DNA of 64,000 nt from Paenibacillus sp. FSL A5-0031 (GTDB lineage: Bacteria; Bacillota; Bacilli; Paenibacillales; Paenibacillaceae): contig NZ_MRTD01000021.1 in assembly GCF_001956295.1 (NCBI RefSeq), forward strand, positions 62,001 through 126,000, in the 5' to 3' direction. The translations under genes were made by a program, and so were the position numbers. This document shows, in pieces, positions 56,474 to 64,000 of the stretch (positions are counted from its first letter, which is position 1; every line of letters begins with the position of its first letter). Under the pieces are notes generated by a model. That model made no database searches. It saw only the letters and a list, made by a program, of their open reading frames with translations, and was not told the origin of the DNA.

Positions 56474-57799
56474 CTAGCCATTCGGATTATAGTCGCTGCC
56501 CTCGAAGAATTCAAATGCAAAATCGCCGATTTGAACCATATCGCCGTCTTTTGCCCCCATCTTGCGAAGCTCGGCATCGACACCCATTTTGCGCATCGTG
56601 CGTGCAAAACGCATAACCGCATCATACGAAGTCAAATTCATCCGTTTCATGTAGTTGCTAATGCCAGCACTAACAATAACGAACACTTCATCTTCCTTAT
56701 GGATGGTGAAAGTGGTTTCTTCGCGCTTCTCGTACGTATAAACTTTACGTTCAGCAACATCCTTCACATCTGCGATTTCAACTTCTTCTGAAACCGTATC
56801 AAGAATATCAGCTGCTTTATATAGTAGCTCCTGTACGCCTTTTTTCGTTAGCGAGGAGATTGGCAAAATTTCATATTGACGTTCACCGCTAACTTCTGCG
56901 AGCTTTTGCTTGAACAATTCAAGCTGCTCCTCAGAATCCGGCATGTCCATTTTGTTTGCAGCAATAATTTGCGGACGATCTGCTAGCTTCTCATTATAGA
57001 GAACAAGCTCCTCGTTGATTTTCACCCAATCATCAAAAGGATCGCGTCCTTCAGACGCTGACATATCGATAACATGAACGATAACCCTCGTCCGCTCTAC
57101 ATGACGAAGAAACTCATGACCTAGACCAACGCCTTCATGCGCTCCCTCGATAAGTCCAGGCAAATCAGCCATTACGAAGCTGCGGCTATCGCCAACGTCT
57201 ACAACACCTAGATTCGGTGTAATGGTCGTAAAGTGATAAGCGCCGATTTTCGGCTTAGCGCCAGAAACGACAGATAGCAGGGTTGATTTGCCTACGCTTG
57301 GGAAACCAACAAGGCCTACATCTGCCATTACTTTAAGCTCAAGAACAACCCAGCGCTCTTGTCCTTCTTCACCATTCTCCGAAATATAAGGAGCTGGATT
57401 GTTTTGCGTAGCAAAGCGAATGTTGCCGCGTCCGCCGCGTCCGCCTTTTGCAATAACGATTTGTTGACCGTGACGAGTCATATCCGCAATAATTTCTTGC
57501 GTATCATCATCAACGATTATTGTGCCGGGCGGAATCCGTACGATTGTATCATCAGCGCCCGCTCCGTGCATGCTTTTTACTTTTCCGCGCTCGCCGCGAT
57601 CAGCCTTGAAATGCTTCTGATAGCGGAAGTCCATCAGTGTACGCAGACCCTCGTCAACTTGAAATATCAAGTCGCCGCCTCGGCCTCCGTCGCCACCTGC
57701 AGGACCGCCCTGCTCTACATACTTCTCACGGCGAAAAGAAACGATACCATCGCCTCCGTCGCCGCCTTTTACAAATATCTTCGCTTTATCGACAAACAT
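56474..57799 (-). CDS. obgE: GTPase Obg
   Basis: 441 residues. The glycine-rich Obg fold fills residues 1-158 ([19 protein letters not shown] and many GGxGG turns). The G domain starts at about 159 with GFPSVGKST (P loop), DLPGLIEGA (G3) and NKMD (G4). The C-terminal OCT domain runs from about 345. Obg is needed for ribosome assembly and, in B. subtilis, for Spo0A phosphorelay activation and the sigma-B stress pathway. It follows spo0B by 13 bp, the conserved pair. GGGGGCAC lies before the ATG. Confidence 0.97.
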   Translation of the reverse strand: MFVDKAKIFVKGGDGGDGIVSFRREKYVEQGGPAGGDGGRGGDLIFQVDEGLRTLMDFRYQKHFKADRGERGKVKSMHGAGADDTIVRIPPGTIIVDDDTQEIIADMTRHGQQIVIAKGGRGGRGNIRFATQNNPAPYISENGEEGQERWVVLELKVMADVGLVGFPSVGKSTLLSVVSGAKPKIGAYHFTTITPNLGVVDVGDSRSFVMADLPGLIEGAHEGVGLGHEFLRHVERTRVIVHVIDMSASEGRDPFDDWVKINEELVLYNEKLADRPQIIAANKMDMPDSEEQLELFKQKLAEVSGERQYEILPISSLTKKGVQELLYKAADILDTVSEEVEIADVKDVAERKVYTYEKREETTFTIHKEDEVFVIVSAGISNYMKRMNLTSYDAVMRFARTMRKMGVDAELRKMGAKDGDMVQIGDFAFEFFEGSDYNPNG

Positions 57800-57812
57800 G
57801 ATGTGCCCCCGT

Positions 57813-58550
57813 TCATGCGCGCATTTCCGCCCTCAGCAACACCTTTGCATACGGCTGCTCGAAGTTGATCGGCTGCATTGGCGCGCCTTCCAACTGCTGT
57901 TGTATTTTTTGCTTCCATTGCTGTTCATTCATTAGTTCGCCATCATAATAGAAGGCTGCATACAGTGCATCCTCATCCAGCGATAGCTCCAGCGTAAGAA
58001 CAGCAGCATTACCATAGCCAGGCTTAGCCGCAAACCGATATGCGTTAATCGTATGAATGAGCGTTTCGGCTATTTGATCGGCATCTGCCGTTATTTCGTT
58101 TAAATGAATGTCGCCTTTAATTACAATTTGTAACTCCAGCGAATTCGATATCGTACGAAACGATTGAATATAACTAATCAGTGAAGGAACTCCCAGCTTG
58201 GATATACTGCTCTCCACAGCCATCCGTTCACTTATTTTCTCCACATACTCGGCGGCTTTATCCAGCTTTTTGAGCCTAATATAGCCAAACACGACTTGCA
58301 GGTCGTTCATCCAGTCATGACGATGATGATTGAGAGTTCGTATTGCAGAGTTTTGCAACGATTGAATCGTTCGCGCAGTCCGCTCTGCGTGCTCTTTCCG
58401 TTCCGTTCGTATCCAGTAAGTCGCAACAGCTATAAGCCAAACGAGAAAGACAGCAGTTAACCACACTTGATTGGGCCAAATAAGTACAGCGGCGCATGGC
58501 AATAAAATGGTTGCCGCCGCGTAATATTTCACCGTTGTTAAGCGTCCCAT
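57813..58550 (-). CDS. spo0B: Spo0B-like phosphotransferase with N-terminal membrane anchor
   Basis: 245 residues. Two hydrophobic segments (about 8-26 and 29-46) precede a basic linker and the Spo0B helical hairpin [20 protein letters not shown] with the phospho-acceptor His78 in [11 protein letters not shown]-terminal ATPase-like domain follows ([18 protein letters not shown]). Spo0B passes phosphate from Spo0F to Spo0A in the sporulation phosphorelay. B. subtilis Spo0B is about 192 residues and soluble, so the membrane segments are a difference. Position between rpmA and obgE is the conserved one. The ribosome binding site is weak (GTAGGT). Confidence 0.88.
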   Translation of the reverse strand: MGRLTTVKYYAAATILLPCAAVLIWPNQVWLTAVFLVWLIAVATYWIRTERKEHAERTARTIQSLQNSAIRTLNHHRHDWMNDLQVVFGYIRLKKLDKAAEYVEKISERMAVESSISKLGVPSLISYIQSFRTISNSLELQIVIKGDIHLNEITADADQIAETLIHTINAYRFAAKPGYGNAAVLTLELSLDEDALYAAFYYDGELMNEQQWKQKIQQQLEGAPMQPINFEQPYAKVLLRAEMRA

Positions 58551-58705
58551 CGATTAAACCTACTTTCTTCGTATTTCCCGAAAATATAACAACAAATATA
58601 TTATATTTCCCCGTCAAAGCTGCTTCAGCGTCCGAGACGCCTTAGGCATTTTTGCTTGCTTATCCAGTATATCACGCAGCCGTCCTACGGTCATCAGCCA
58701 TGGAA

Positions 58706-58739
58706 TAAAAAAACCCGGCCAAGCGATGCAGGCCGGGGC
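58706..58739 (-). terminator. Terminator of rplU-prp-rpmA
   Basis: CCCGGCC (58714-58720) pairs with GGCCGGG (58731-58737) around a 10-nt loop, with seven or more T on the minus strand. In 58551-58705 no gene is seen; a TATAAT on the minus strand is a possible spo0B -10 without a good -35. Confidence 0.88.
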
Positions 58740-58761
58740 TTGTTGCATATATAAGGTTGTA

Positions 58762-59073
58762 TTAAGCTTCTACTGCTGCAGCTACCGGAGCAAGAACAGC
58801 TGGATACACGCTCACTTTTTTGCGGTCGCGTCCCCAACGTTCGAACTTCACTACGCCTTCTACTAATGCAAAAAGCGTATCGTCTTTCCCGATGCCTACG
58901 TTAGTTCCTGGGTGAATTTTTGTTCCGCGTTGACGAAACAAGATGCTTCCAGCAGATACGGTTTGACCGTCAGCACGTTTAGCGCCAAGGCGTTTCGACT
59001 GTGAGTCACGTCCGTTTCTAGTGGAACCTACACCTTTCTTCGAAGCGAAGAGCTGAAGATTCAGTTTCAACAT
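58762..59073 (-). CDS. rpmA: 50S ribosomal protein L27 with cleavable leader
   Basis: 103 residues. The N-terminus [21 protein letters not shown] (core [11 protein letters not shown]) contains the Bacillota-type leader that ends in F9 and is removed by the protease Prp, exposing the A-S-K-K end needed at the peptidyl-transferase centre. The rest is standard L27 ([21 protein letters not shown]). AGAAGGAGGG precedes the ATG. A diverged tandem hairpin repeat separates it from prp, the gene of its protease. Confidence 0.97.
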   Translation of the reverse strand: MLKLNLQLFASKKGVGSTRNGRDSQSKRLGAKRADGQTVSAGSILFRQRGTKIHPGTNVGIGKDDTLFALVEGVVKFERWGRDRKKVSVYPAVLAPVAAAVEA

Positions 59074-59084
59074 AGTTATTCCCT

Positions 59085-59163
59085 CCTTCTAAAGGATTGG
59101 TGAGCAAAGCTGCACCGTAAGCATGAACTAGAGGCTTGTAAAACAAACCTGCACCGAATGCTT
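59085..59163 (-). repeat. Diverged tandem pair of the intercistronic hairpin element (copy C)
   Basis: Two degenerate units between prp and rpmA. On the transcribed strand the second reads ATGCTTACGGTGCAGCTTTGC and the first GCATTCGGTGCAGGTTTG, followed by a hairpin GGTTTGT-TTT-ACAAGCC that keeps pairing despite a different sequence from copies A and B. The pair runs from the prp stop codon to TTTAGAAGGAGG, the rpmA ribosome binding site. Confidence 0.7.
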
Positions 59164-59500
59164 ACGCATTAAGATGTTCATGAATAACGACATGCTTGCC
59201 GTATGATTTTGCAATAGTGTCAAGCATAACCGCCATTGATTCCAGCAGCAGCTGCATCCGGCCATCTGAAGCCTCGTCTGCAAGCGTCGGAATATCCGAC
59301 GATAGCCAGCCGTTCTTCATCTTGGCAGGGAGCTCCTCTCCCGCTAGAGCTTCGATCGCGTTAACGGTACCAACCGAGATGGCTGATACACCCGCACAAA
59401 CGATATCTTTGCCGGGCTTCGCATATTTAGCATGTCCTTCGACCGCAAATGATACGATACGTCTGTCAGCGGCTCTTCGTACAAAGGTAACTGTTATCAT
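59162..59500 (-). CDS. prp: Ribosomal-processing cysteine protease Prp (YsxB)
   Basis: 112 residues. The catalytic dyad is visible as His23 in EGHAKYAKPG and Cys35 in DIVCAGVSAIS. Prp removes the N-terminal extension of L27, which is present in the rpmA gene just downstream, and is essential in Staphylococcus aureus. AGAGGAA lies before the ATG at 59500, 11 bp after rplU, so the three genes form the usual L21-Prp-L27 operon. Confidence 0.95.
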   Translation of the reverse strand: MITVTFVRRAADRRIVSFAVEGHAKYAKPGKDIVCAGVSAISVGTVNAIEALAGEELPAKMKNGWLSSDIPTLADEASDGRMQLLLESMAVMLDTIAKSYGKHVVIHEHLNA

Positions 59501-59511
59501 AGAAATTCCTC

Positions 59512-59823
59512 TTACGCTTGGATTTTCTCGATTGTTACTTTTGTGAACGGTTGACGATGACCTTGCTTACGACGATAGTTCTTTTTGGCTTTGTATTTGT
59601 AAACGATGATTTTTTGGCCTTTGCCTTGTTTCTCGACTTTGCCTGTTACTGTAGCGCCGGAAACAACCGGAGTTCCAGTTACAAGACCGTCACCTTTAGA
59701 AACCGCCAAAACACGATCAAACGTTACGCTTTCGCCTGCTTCAGAATCCAGTTTTTCGATGTAGATTACATCGCCTTCCTGAACTTTGTATTGCTTGCCG
59801 CCAGTTACGATAATTGCGAACAT
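59512..59823 (-). CDS. rplU: 50S ribosomal protein L21
   Basis: 103 residues, standard length, [21 protein letters not shown] at the start (21 residues in the family signature, core VTGGKQYKV) and [17 protein letters not shown] near the end. It binds 23S rRNA domain II. AAGGAGGTG lies 8 nt before the ATG. It heads the rplU-prp-rpmA operon and is preceded by a leader of about 130 nt. Confidence 0.98.
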   Translation of the reverse strand: MFAIIVTGGKQYKVQEGDVIYIEKLDSEAGESVTFDRVLAVSKGDGLVTGTPVVSGATVTGKVEKQGKGQKIIVYKYKAKKNYRRKQGHRQPFTKVTIEKIQA

Positions 59824-59834
59824 TGTTGGTGCAC

Positions 59835-59953
59835 CTCCTTATTTTCGAAGACTCGCCTAATTCAGGTGGCTCACGGCATACGCCGCAAACGCTTGTTTAC
59901 CCAATCGGAGCGGTACTTGTACGTCCCATTCCAATGAGGTACGAGACACACAC
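59835..59953 (-). ncRNA. Probable L21 leader (ribosomal protein autoregulatory element)
   Basis: The 5' UTR between the promoter and rplU contains CGTACCTCATT paired with AATGGGACGTAC-like bases and GTGAGCCACCTGAATTAGGC near the gene, the kind of structure described as the L21 leader in Bacillota. I recall the motif but could not run a covariance model, so the call is tentative. Confidence 0.6.
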
Positions 59954-59959
59954 CCAAAG

Positions 59960-59988
59960 ATTGTACCATACTATGCAAGCTATATCAA
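59960..59988 (-). promoter_or_regulatory. Sigma-A promoter of rplU-prp-rpmA
   Basis: TTGATA (complement of 59983-59988), 17 nt, TACAAT (complement of 59960-59965). It lies in the gap between rng and rplU. Confidence 0.8.
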
Positions 59989-60029
59989 TTCATCCAATAA
60001 GAAAATTTAAACTATTTATACAACTCTGA

Positions 60030-61259
60030 TCATTTTATGTGCGCTCCGCAGCTCTCACAGCGCTCGATCAGTTGATGAACAGCATTCTCACGAGCCTTTT
60101 TACGCGTCATTTCAATTAATCCGAGCTTTGTCCAGCCCAAAATCGTACATTTGGTTTGATCATTGCGCGCTTTCTCTACGAGTCTTTGCATAACCTGCTC
60201 GCGATGGTTGTCCTGCTCCATATCAATAAAATCAATAATAATAATGCCGCCTACATCTCGAACTCGGAGCAATCTTGCAATCTCGTCTGCTGCTTCCATA
60301 TTCGTGCGGAACACCGTGTCCTCAAGGCCAGATGTCCCAATAAATCTGCCTGTGTTCACATCTATAACCGTCAGAGCTTCCGTCTCTTCCCATATGAGGT
60401 GCCCCCCGCAGGTAAGCTGAATTTTGCGTTCGAACGCTCTTGTCACCTGCTCCGTCACACGATACGTATCAAATAAAGAATTGCCTTGCCTTGATTCAAA
60501 ACATTTTAACCGCTCACGAAGCTGAGGGGTCATTTCCTCCAGCAGTGCTGACGCTTCCTCAAACCTATCCGCATTGTCTATCCATATTTCATCCATATCC
60601 ATCGTAAGCGTGTCTCGTACAGCCCGCCGCATGAGACCTGCTTCTCTGTGCAGCTCGCTTGGCGCACTCGCTTCCACGCTTCGTTCCGAAATGCTTTGCC
60701 AAATTTCTCTTAACCCTGCGACATCGGCATGCAAAGACAGCTCGCTTTCAGCTCCAGCCGCCGTTCGTAAAATAATGCCTTCCTCCAGCTCACGCAGCTT
60801 CTCGCCGATGGCTCGCAATCTCGAACGCTCGCTTTCGGAACTGATTTTTTTGGAAACGCCAATATAATCGGCATTTGGCATATAAACAAGAAACCGCCCA
60901 GGCAGTGAGAAATGTGTAGTGACACGGGCGCCTTTGCCTCCCAGCGGCTCCTTCATAACTTGTACGAGCAATTCCTGTCCAGGCCTGACCATATTTTGAA
61001 TGAGCGGCTTTTCAGCTGGCTGTTTTTCCAAATGAGGGTGGAGCAGCTCATCAATGTACAAAAATGCATTTTTAGCTAGTCCTACATCTACGAAAGCCGC
61101 CTGCATGCCAGGCAGCACGTTCACGACACGACCTTTATACACATTGCCAACCAAACTGCTTGCTTTTGATTTTTCCATAAAAAATTCGACTAGGCGGCCA
61201 TTTTCCAGTACAGCGGTTTGCAGCATTTCACCGTTAACGTGCATCAACATTTGCTTCAT
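60030..61259 (-). CDS. rng: Ribonuclease E/G family protein
   Basis: 409 residues, shorter than E. coli RNase G. An S1-type domain (NVYKGRVVNVLPGMQAAFVDVG, core GRVVNVLPGMQAAFVDVG) comes first, then the catalytic core with TVIDVNTGRFIG and IIIIDFIDM, whose two Asp residues are the metal ligands, and CESCGAHIK at the end, where CxxC forms the zinc link. It would cut 5'-monophosphorylated RNA in A/U-rich sites and help process rRNA. B. subtilis has no RNase E/G; the gene lies between spoIVFB and rplU here, where B. subtilis has nothing. The ATG is at 61259 with AGGTGAT upstream. Confidence 0.93.
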   Translation of the reverse strand: MKQMLMHVNGEMLQTAVLENGRLVEFFMEKSKASSLVGNVYKGRVVNVLPGMQAAFVDVGLAKNAFLYIDELLHPHLEKQPAEKPLIQNMVRPGQELLVQVMKEPLGGKGARVTTHFSLPGRFLVYMPNADYIGVSKKISSESERSRLRAIGEKLRELEEGIILRTAAGAESELSLHADVAGLREIWQSISERSVEASAPSELHREAGLMRRAVRDTLTMDMDEIWIDNADRFEEASALLEEMTPQLRERLKCFESRQGNSLFDTYRVTEQVTRAFERKIQLTCGGHLIWEETEALTVIDVNTGRFIGTSGLEDTVFRTNMEAADEIARLLRVRDVGGIIIIDFIDMEQDNHREQVMQRLVEKARNDQTKCTILGWTKLGLIEMTRKKARENAVHQLIERCESCGAHIK

Positions 61260-61296
61260 TCCTGAATATCACCTGCCCGTACGCTTTTCATCTATT

Positions 61297-62178
61297 TTAA
61301 CTGAAAAGTTCCGACACTGCACGATTCGGATTATTTTCGGACAAACAGCCTTCAACAATTTTCTGCTCCGGCAGCACTCTGACTTCCTTGCTGTGCGACT
61401 CCACCATGTATATCAAATGATATCGCTCCCTTTGAAAGAGCCTTGCTACAGAGATGATTGACTGCTTGCCGCTTACGATAATAGGACTTGCAATGTGGCC
61501 GAGCCTCAGCGCCTGCAGCGTGATTCTTTCCCGGTACATCAGAAAACGATAAAACAAATACGGAACATTACGATAGTACGTCCAGTTCGTCATCACAAGA
61601 AATAGGCCGACAATGAGCAGATTGAGTTGAATCCCGTCCTTATACACTAACCATGGAAGCAAGGAGACGATGATCATCAGCACACTAAAAAACAAGCTGA
61701 CTCGCGCGCTCCAAATAAGCATTTTATAATAGTTAACCGTGTAGCTTAATGCCGCCTGCAGCAGCTTTCCTCCGTCAAGCGGGTGAATAGGCAGCAGGTT
61801 GAACAAGCCGATCATTAGATTTGCTTTCCATACATACTCCGCCCATGCTAAGTCCCATATGCCAAGCTGCCCGCAGCCCCAAGCAGCTAGTCCCATCCAA
61901 ACGTTTTGCAAAGGACCCGCAATCGCTACAATTGCTTCTTCTTTTGCAGGTACGCCGCCGGCTTCCTCAACCTCGACAACACCGCCAAAAGGCAGCAGCT
62001 TTACTTCCTTTATTGTCCAGCCATAACCCCGAGCTACAATAACATGGCCGATTTCATGGACAAGCACGAGTAAAAACAAGGTAATCAGCTCGGCAAAATA
62101 TCCTGTCATGACCGACCCAAGCATAATGATAACGAACAACGGATGGACCGACCATAGGATTCCTTTCCATTTAATCAA
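61297..62178 (-). CDS. spoIVFB: Stage IV sporulation protein FB, intramembrane metalloprotease
   Basis: 293 residues, site-2 protease family M50. The zinc motif HEIGH is at 41-45 inside a membrane helix and the third ligand Asp135 is in FNLLPIHPLDGGKLL. About six membrane segments fill residues 1-210, and a C-terminal CBS-like cytoplasmic part follows. It cleaves pro-sigma-K in the outer forespore membrane and is held by SpoIVFA and BofA. The start is a TTG at 62178 overlapping the spoIVFA stop by 8 bp, so the two are co-translated. Confidence 0.94.
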   Translation of the reverse strand: MIKWKGILWSVHPLFVIIMLGSVMTGYFAELITLFLLVLVHEIGHVIVARGYGWTIKEVKLLPFGGVVEVEEAGGVPAKEEAIVAIAGPLQNVWMGLAAWGCGQLGIWDLAWAEYVWKANLMIGLFNLLPIHPLDGGKLLQAALSYTVNYYKMLIWSARVSLFFSVLMIIVSLLPWLVYKDGIQLNLLIVGLFLVMTNWTYYRNVPYLFYRFLMYRERITLQALRLGHIASPIIVSGKQSIISVARLFQRERYHLIYMVESHSKEVRVLPEQKIVEGCLSENNPNRAVSELFS

Positions 62179-63088
62179 TCGGTATCACGCCCACGGGATC
62201 GATATACAAATCATTTTGTTTAACAGCAAAATATAGCAGGCTTGGCTGCGTACCTTCAGCTTTCAGCAGGTTGCCGATAGAATCGCCTGCCTCAACCCAG
62301 TCATTTACTTTAACATTCGTTTTCCCAAGCATCCCATATACGGTTACGCGCTGATTGACATGCTGGATAACAATAGTCGAACCTTGCGTGCTCTGATCTG
62401 ATAATAGCAATACGCGCCCCGTCTCTGCTGCAACAACCTCTGCTTCAGAGCTTCCAGCAAGCTCTATACCATTAAGCATCTCCGCAAACGTTCGAACAAG
62501 CGATCCTCCTTCCAATGGGGTTACGATAGGCAGCTTTACCGTTCCATCAGCGCCTACTGCAGGTTCAGGATTGTCCTGAAAAATAGGAATAAAGGATGGA
62601 GCCCCGGCAAACGTTTCCTTATACCAAGCAGCCGCAGCTGCAAAATCAATCTCATCCGTAAGCGCTTGTTTTACGAGCGCTTGTCCCTTGAGCGTGTATT
62701 CCGTATCATATCGAAACATAGCCCATACCGCGCCAAATAACAGCAATGCTACTGCTAGCTTCCATTTCAGCTCCTTGCCGAAAGTATAATTATTTTTCCC
62801 GCCGCCTGATCCCGGATCGTTCTCATTCGATAGAACTGGCCCTTTTATAAATCTTCTATTATCAACATACCCTTTGTCCTCGTTCCAATTTGCCCATGGA
62901 TTAGGATTGGTTTTCCAAACGACCTCTGGATCAAGCTCCTCCGCCTCGTCTTCATCAAAATATCCGTGCTTGTATGGCATGCGAGGGTCTGAATATATGT
63001 CCTCTTCTTGTAAAGGCACAGAGTTCCGATCCCCTGTATTTTGATTTTTATGCTGATTGCGCCGCTTCTCATTATCCTTCATTAACAT
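62171..63088 (-). CDS. spoIVFA: Stage IV sporulation protein FA (LytM-like, regulatory)
   Basis: 305 residues. A hydrophilic cytoplasmic region of about 105 residues precedes one membrane segment (about 109-125, LAVALLLFGAVWAMF), then an extracellular M23/LytM-like domain (STIVIQHVNQRVTVYGMLG, GDSIGNL, LYFAVKQNDLYIDPVGVI). The His and Asp zinc ligands of active M23 peptidases are not all in place, so it is a regulatory, probably inactive, form. It tethers and restrains SpoIVFB. The ATG at 63088 has GGGGGAA upstream; a second ATG two codons later is equally possible. Confidence 0.9.
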   Translation of the reverse strand: MLMKDNEKRRNQHKNQNTGDRNSVPLQEEDIYSDPRMPYKHGYFDEDEAEELDPEVVWKTNPNPWANWNEDKGYVDNRRFIKGPVLSNENDPGSGGGKNNYTFGKELKWKLAVALLLFGAVWAMFRYDTEYTLKGQALVKQALTDEIDFAAAAAWYKETFAGAPSFIPIFQDNPEPAVGADGTVKLPIVTPLEGGSLVRTFAEMLNGIELAGSSEAEVVAAETGRVLLLSDQSTQGSTIVIQHVNQRVTVYGMLGKTNVKVNDWVEAGDSIGNLLKAEGTQPSLLYFAVKQNDLYIDPVGVIPID

Positions 63089-63186
63089 CTCATTTTTCCC
63101 CCGCTTCCATCGTCCTTGGGACAGCTTGTTCCTTTATACATGGATATGTGGGGATTGAGACAAGTATGCGAGCGCAGCTGATCATA

Positions 63187-63240
63187 AAAAAAAGCCACCC
63201 CAAGATCGGATAACATCCGTCTCAGAAGCAGCTTTCTAGC
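63187..63240 (-). terminator. Terminator of rodA
   Basis: On the minus strand an imperfect hairpin, AGC-TGCTTC ... GGGGTGGCT with an inner CGGAT/ATCCG stem, ends in seven T residues (around 63187-63193). It lies 12 bases after the rodA stop codon. Confidence 0.65.
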
Positions 63241-63251
63241 TTGGCTAACCT

Positions 63252-64000
63252 TTAGTCAGCCATCTCATATTTTTCTTGATGTGCCTTAATGCTGAATACA
63301 AGTCCAATTGACAGCATATTAAGCAGAAGTGATGTGCCTCCATAACTAATAAACGGCAGCGTAATTCCCGTAATTGGCATAATTCCAATCATCATTCCGA
63401 TGTTTTGGAACACCTGGAACACATACATGGACACGATGCCAATAATAATGTACGAGGCTCGCAAATCATAACACTTAAAAGCAATAATAATCATCCGATA
63501 TATGAGCAAGAAATACAGAAGCAATAAGATGGCAGCGCCTTGAAAACCAAATTCCTCGCCAATAACAACAAAAATCGAGTCAGAATACGGATAAGGTACA
63601 AAACCGCCATTTTTCATATCGCCTTGCAAATAACCGTCACCGTTTAAACCGCCTGAACCGATTGCAATTTGTGCATTTTCCGATTGGTGTTTGTCATCTG
63701 CAGTTGCCGTCTCCGGATTAATGAAAGTATTAATCCTTTTATGCCAATGTCCCATTTCATTATCTTTCAAGTAATTGTAAATTTCTTGATTGAATGTGTT
63801 GAACAGAGAAACAAAAAGGACAAGACTTACAACAACGACTGTAATCCCTGTAATGACATGAGAATATTTGACATTCCCAATCCATAACATCCCTAACACG
63901 ATGACTACGTATATGATCGCATTGCCGAGATCCGGCTGAATCATTACGAGCATAAACGGCAGAAAAGCAAATGCTGCAATCGGAAGCAAATCTTGGGTGA
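63252..64000 (-). CDS. rodA: RodA/FtsW family SEDS glycosyltransferase, 5' end outside window
   Basis: The frame is open to the right edge, giving about 249 residues of the C-terminal two thirds; a TTG at 63989 is an internal codon and not the start. SEDS signatures: MIQPDLGNAIIYV with the catalytic Asp, SDSIFVVIGEEFGFQG, and ITGITLPFISYGGTSLL. This enzyme polymerises lipid II glycan strands at the outer face of the membrane with a class B PBP. The gene position next to spoIVFAB (near mreBCD-minCD in Bacillota) and the IMPITGITLP form favour RodA over FtsW or SpoVE. Confidence 0.9.
   Translation of the reverse strand, partial: TQDLLPIAAFAFLPFMLVMIQPDLGNAIIYVVIVLGMLWIGNVKYSHVITGITVVVVSLVLFVSLFNTFNQEIYNYLKDNEMGHWHKRINTFINPETATADDKHQSENAQIAIGSGGLNGDGYLQGDMKNGGFVPYPYSDSIFVVIGEEFGFQGAAILLLLYFLLIYRMIIIAFKCYDLRASYIIIGIVSMYVFQVFQNIGMMIGIMPITGITLPFISYGGTSLLLNMLSIGLVFSIKAHQEKYEMAD

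Noticed and set aside
63987-63989. TTG at 63989 as start of the RodA-like protein
   Set aside because: The frame stays open to the window edge and the SEDS family needs about 130 more N-terminal residues, so this is an internal Leu codon.

Overview
The window reads as a chromosome segment of a spore-forming, low-to-mid GC Bacillota bacterium, most likely Paenibacillus or a close relative. Four things support this. There are sporulation genes (spoVB, bofC, a safA-like coat gene, spo0B, spoIVFA/B, a SpoIID-domain protein). Gene order follows the Bacillus subtilis alaS-yrr, hisS-aspS-relA-apt-recJ, tgt-queA-ruv and obg-rplU-spoIVF neighbourhoods. secD and secF are separate genes, and an RNase E/G gene sits beside rplU. 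Start sites are often GTG or TTG behind strong AGGAGG-type ribosome binding sites. No rRNA, tRNA, CRISPR array, prophage or insertion sequence was seen, so this is core genome.

Layout, mostly on the minus strand. 1-4 kb: a polysaccharide deacetylase (cut by the edge), an AI-2E-type permease and a PbpI-like penicillin-binding protein. 4-16 kb: a chemotaxis receptor, then mltG-trhP1-trhP2, then a T-box controlled alaS-ireB-ruvX-DUF1292-DUF1292 operon with a second AI-2E-type permease upstream. 16-23 kb: cymR-cysteine desulfurase-PRC-barrel-zinc ribbon, a divergent mnmA, a CNNM/CBS transporter and copC-copD. 23-33 kb: rarA, a T-box controlled hisS-aspS-tcdA operon, relA-dtd with a small ORF, and apt. 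33-42 kb: secD-secF-CDF-recJ-apt, comN, spoVB, a DUF421 protein and a TIGR04086 protein. 42-53 kb: yajC-tgt-queA-SpoIID-DCC-ruvB-ruvA-ruvC, bofC and a repeat-rich safA-like gene. 53-64 kb: thrR-like-hom-thrB-pheA, spo0B-obgE, rplU-prp-rpmA, rng, spoIVFA-spoIVFB and rodA (cut by the edge).

Shared themes are translation and tRNA quality (alaS, hisS, aspS, dtd, tcdA, mnmA, tgt, queA, trhP1/2, L21/L27/Prp), recombination (ruvABC, ruvX, recJ, rarA), amino-acid and stringent control (T-boxes, relA, thrR-like, cymR) and spore formation. Cysteine desulfurase probably supplies sulfur to MnmA, and Prp cleaves the L27 leader peptide encoded next to it.

The least explained signal is a 40-bp hairpin-bearing element present as tandem pairs at three separate intercistronic junctions (7861-7939, 35998-36077, 59085-59163). 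Each pair is packed between the stop codon of one gene and the Shine-Dalgarno of the next. Other points are a CDF-type transporter lacking the usual metal ligands, a membrane-anchored Spo0B, a His-Glu/Gly-Asn insert in a penicillin-binding protein, a 21-unit 36-bp minisatellite in the safA-like gene, a short RecJ, a hisS-aspS T-box whose likely specifier is Asp, and loss of trmR from the trhP locus.
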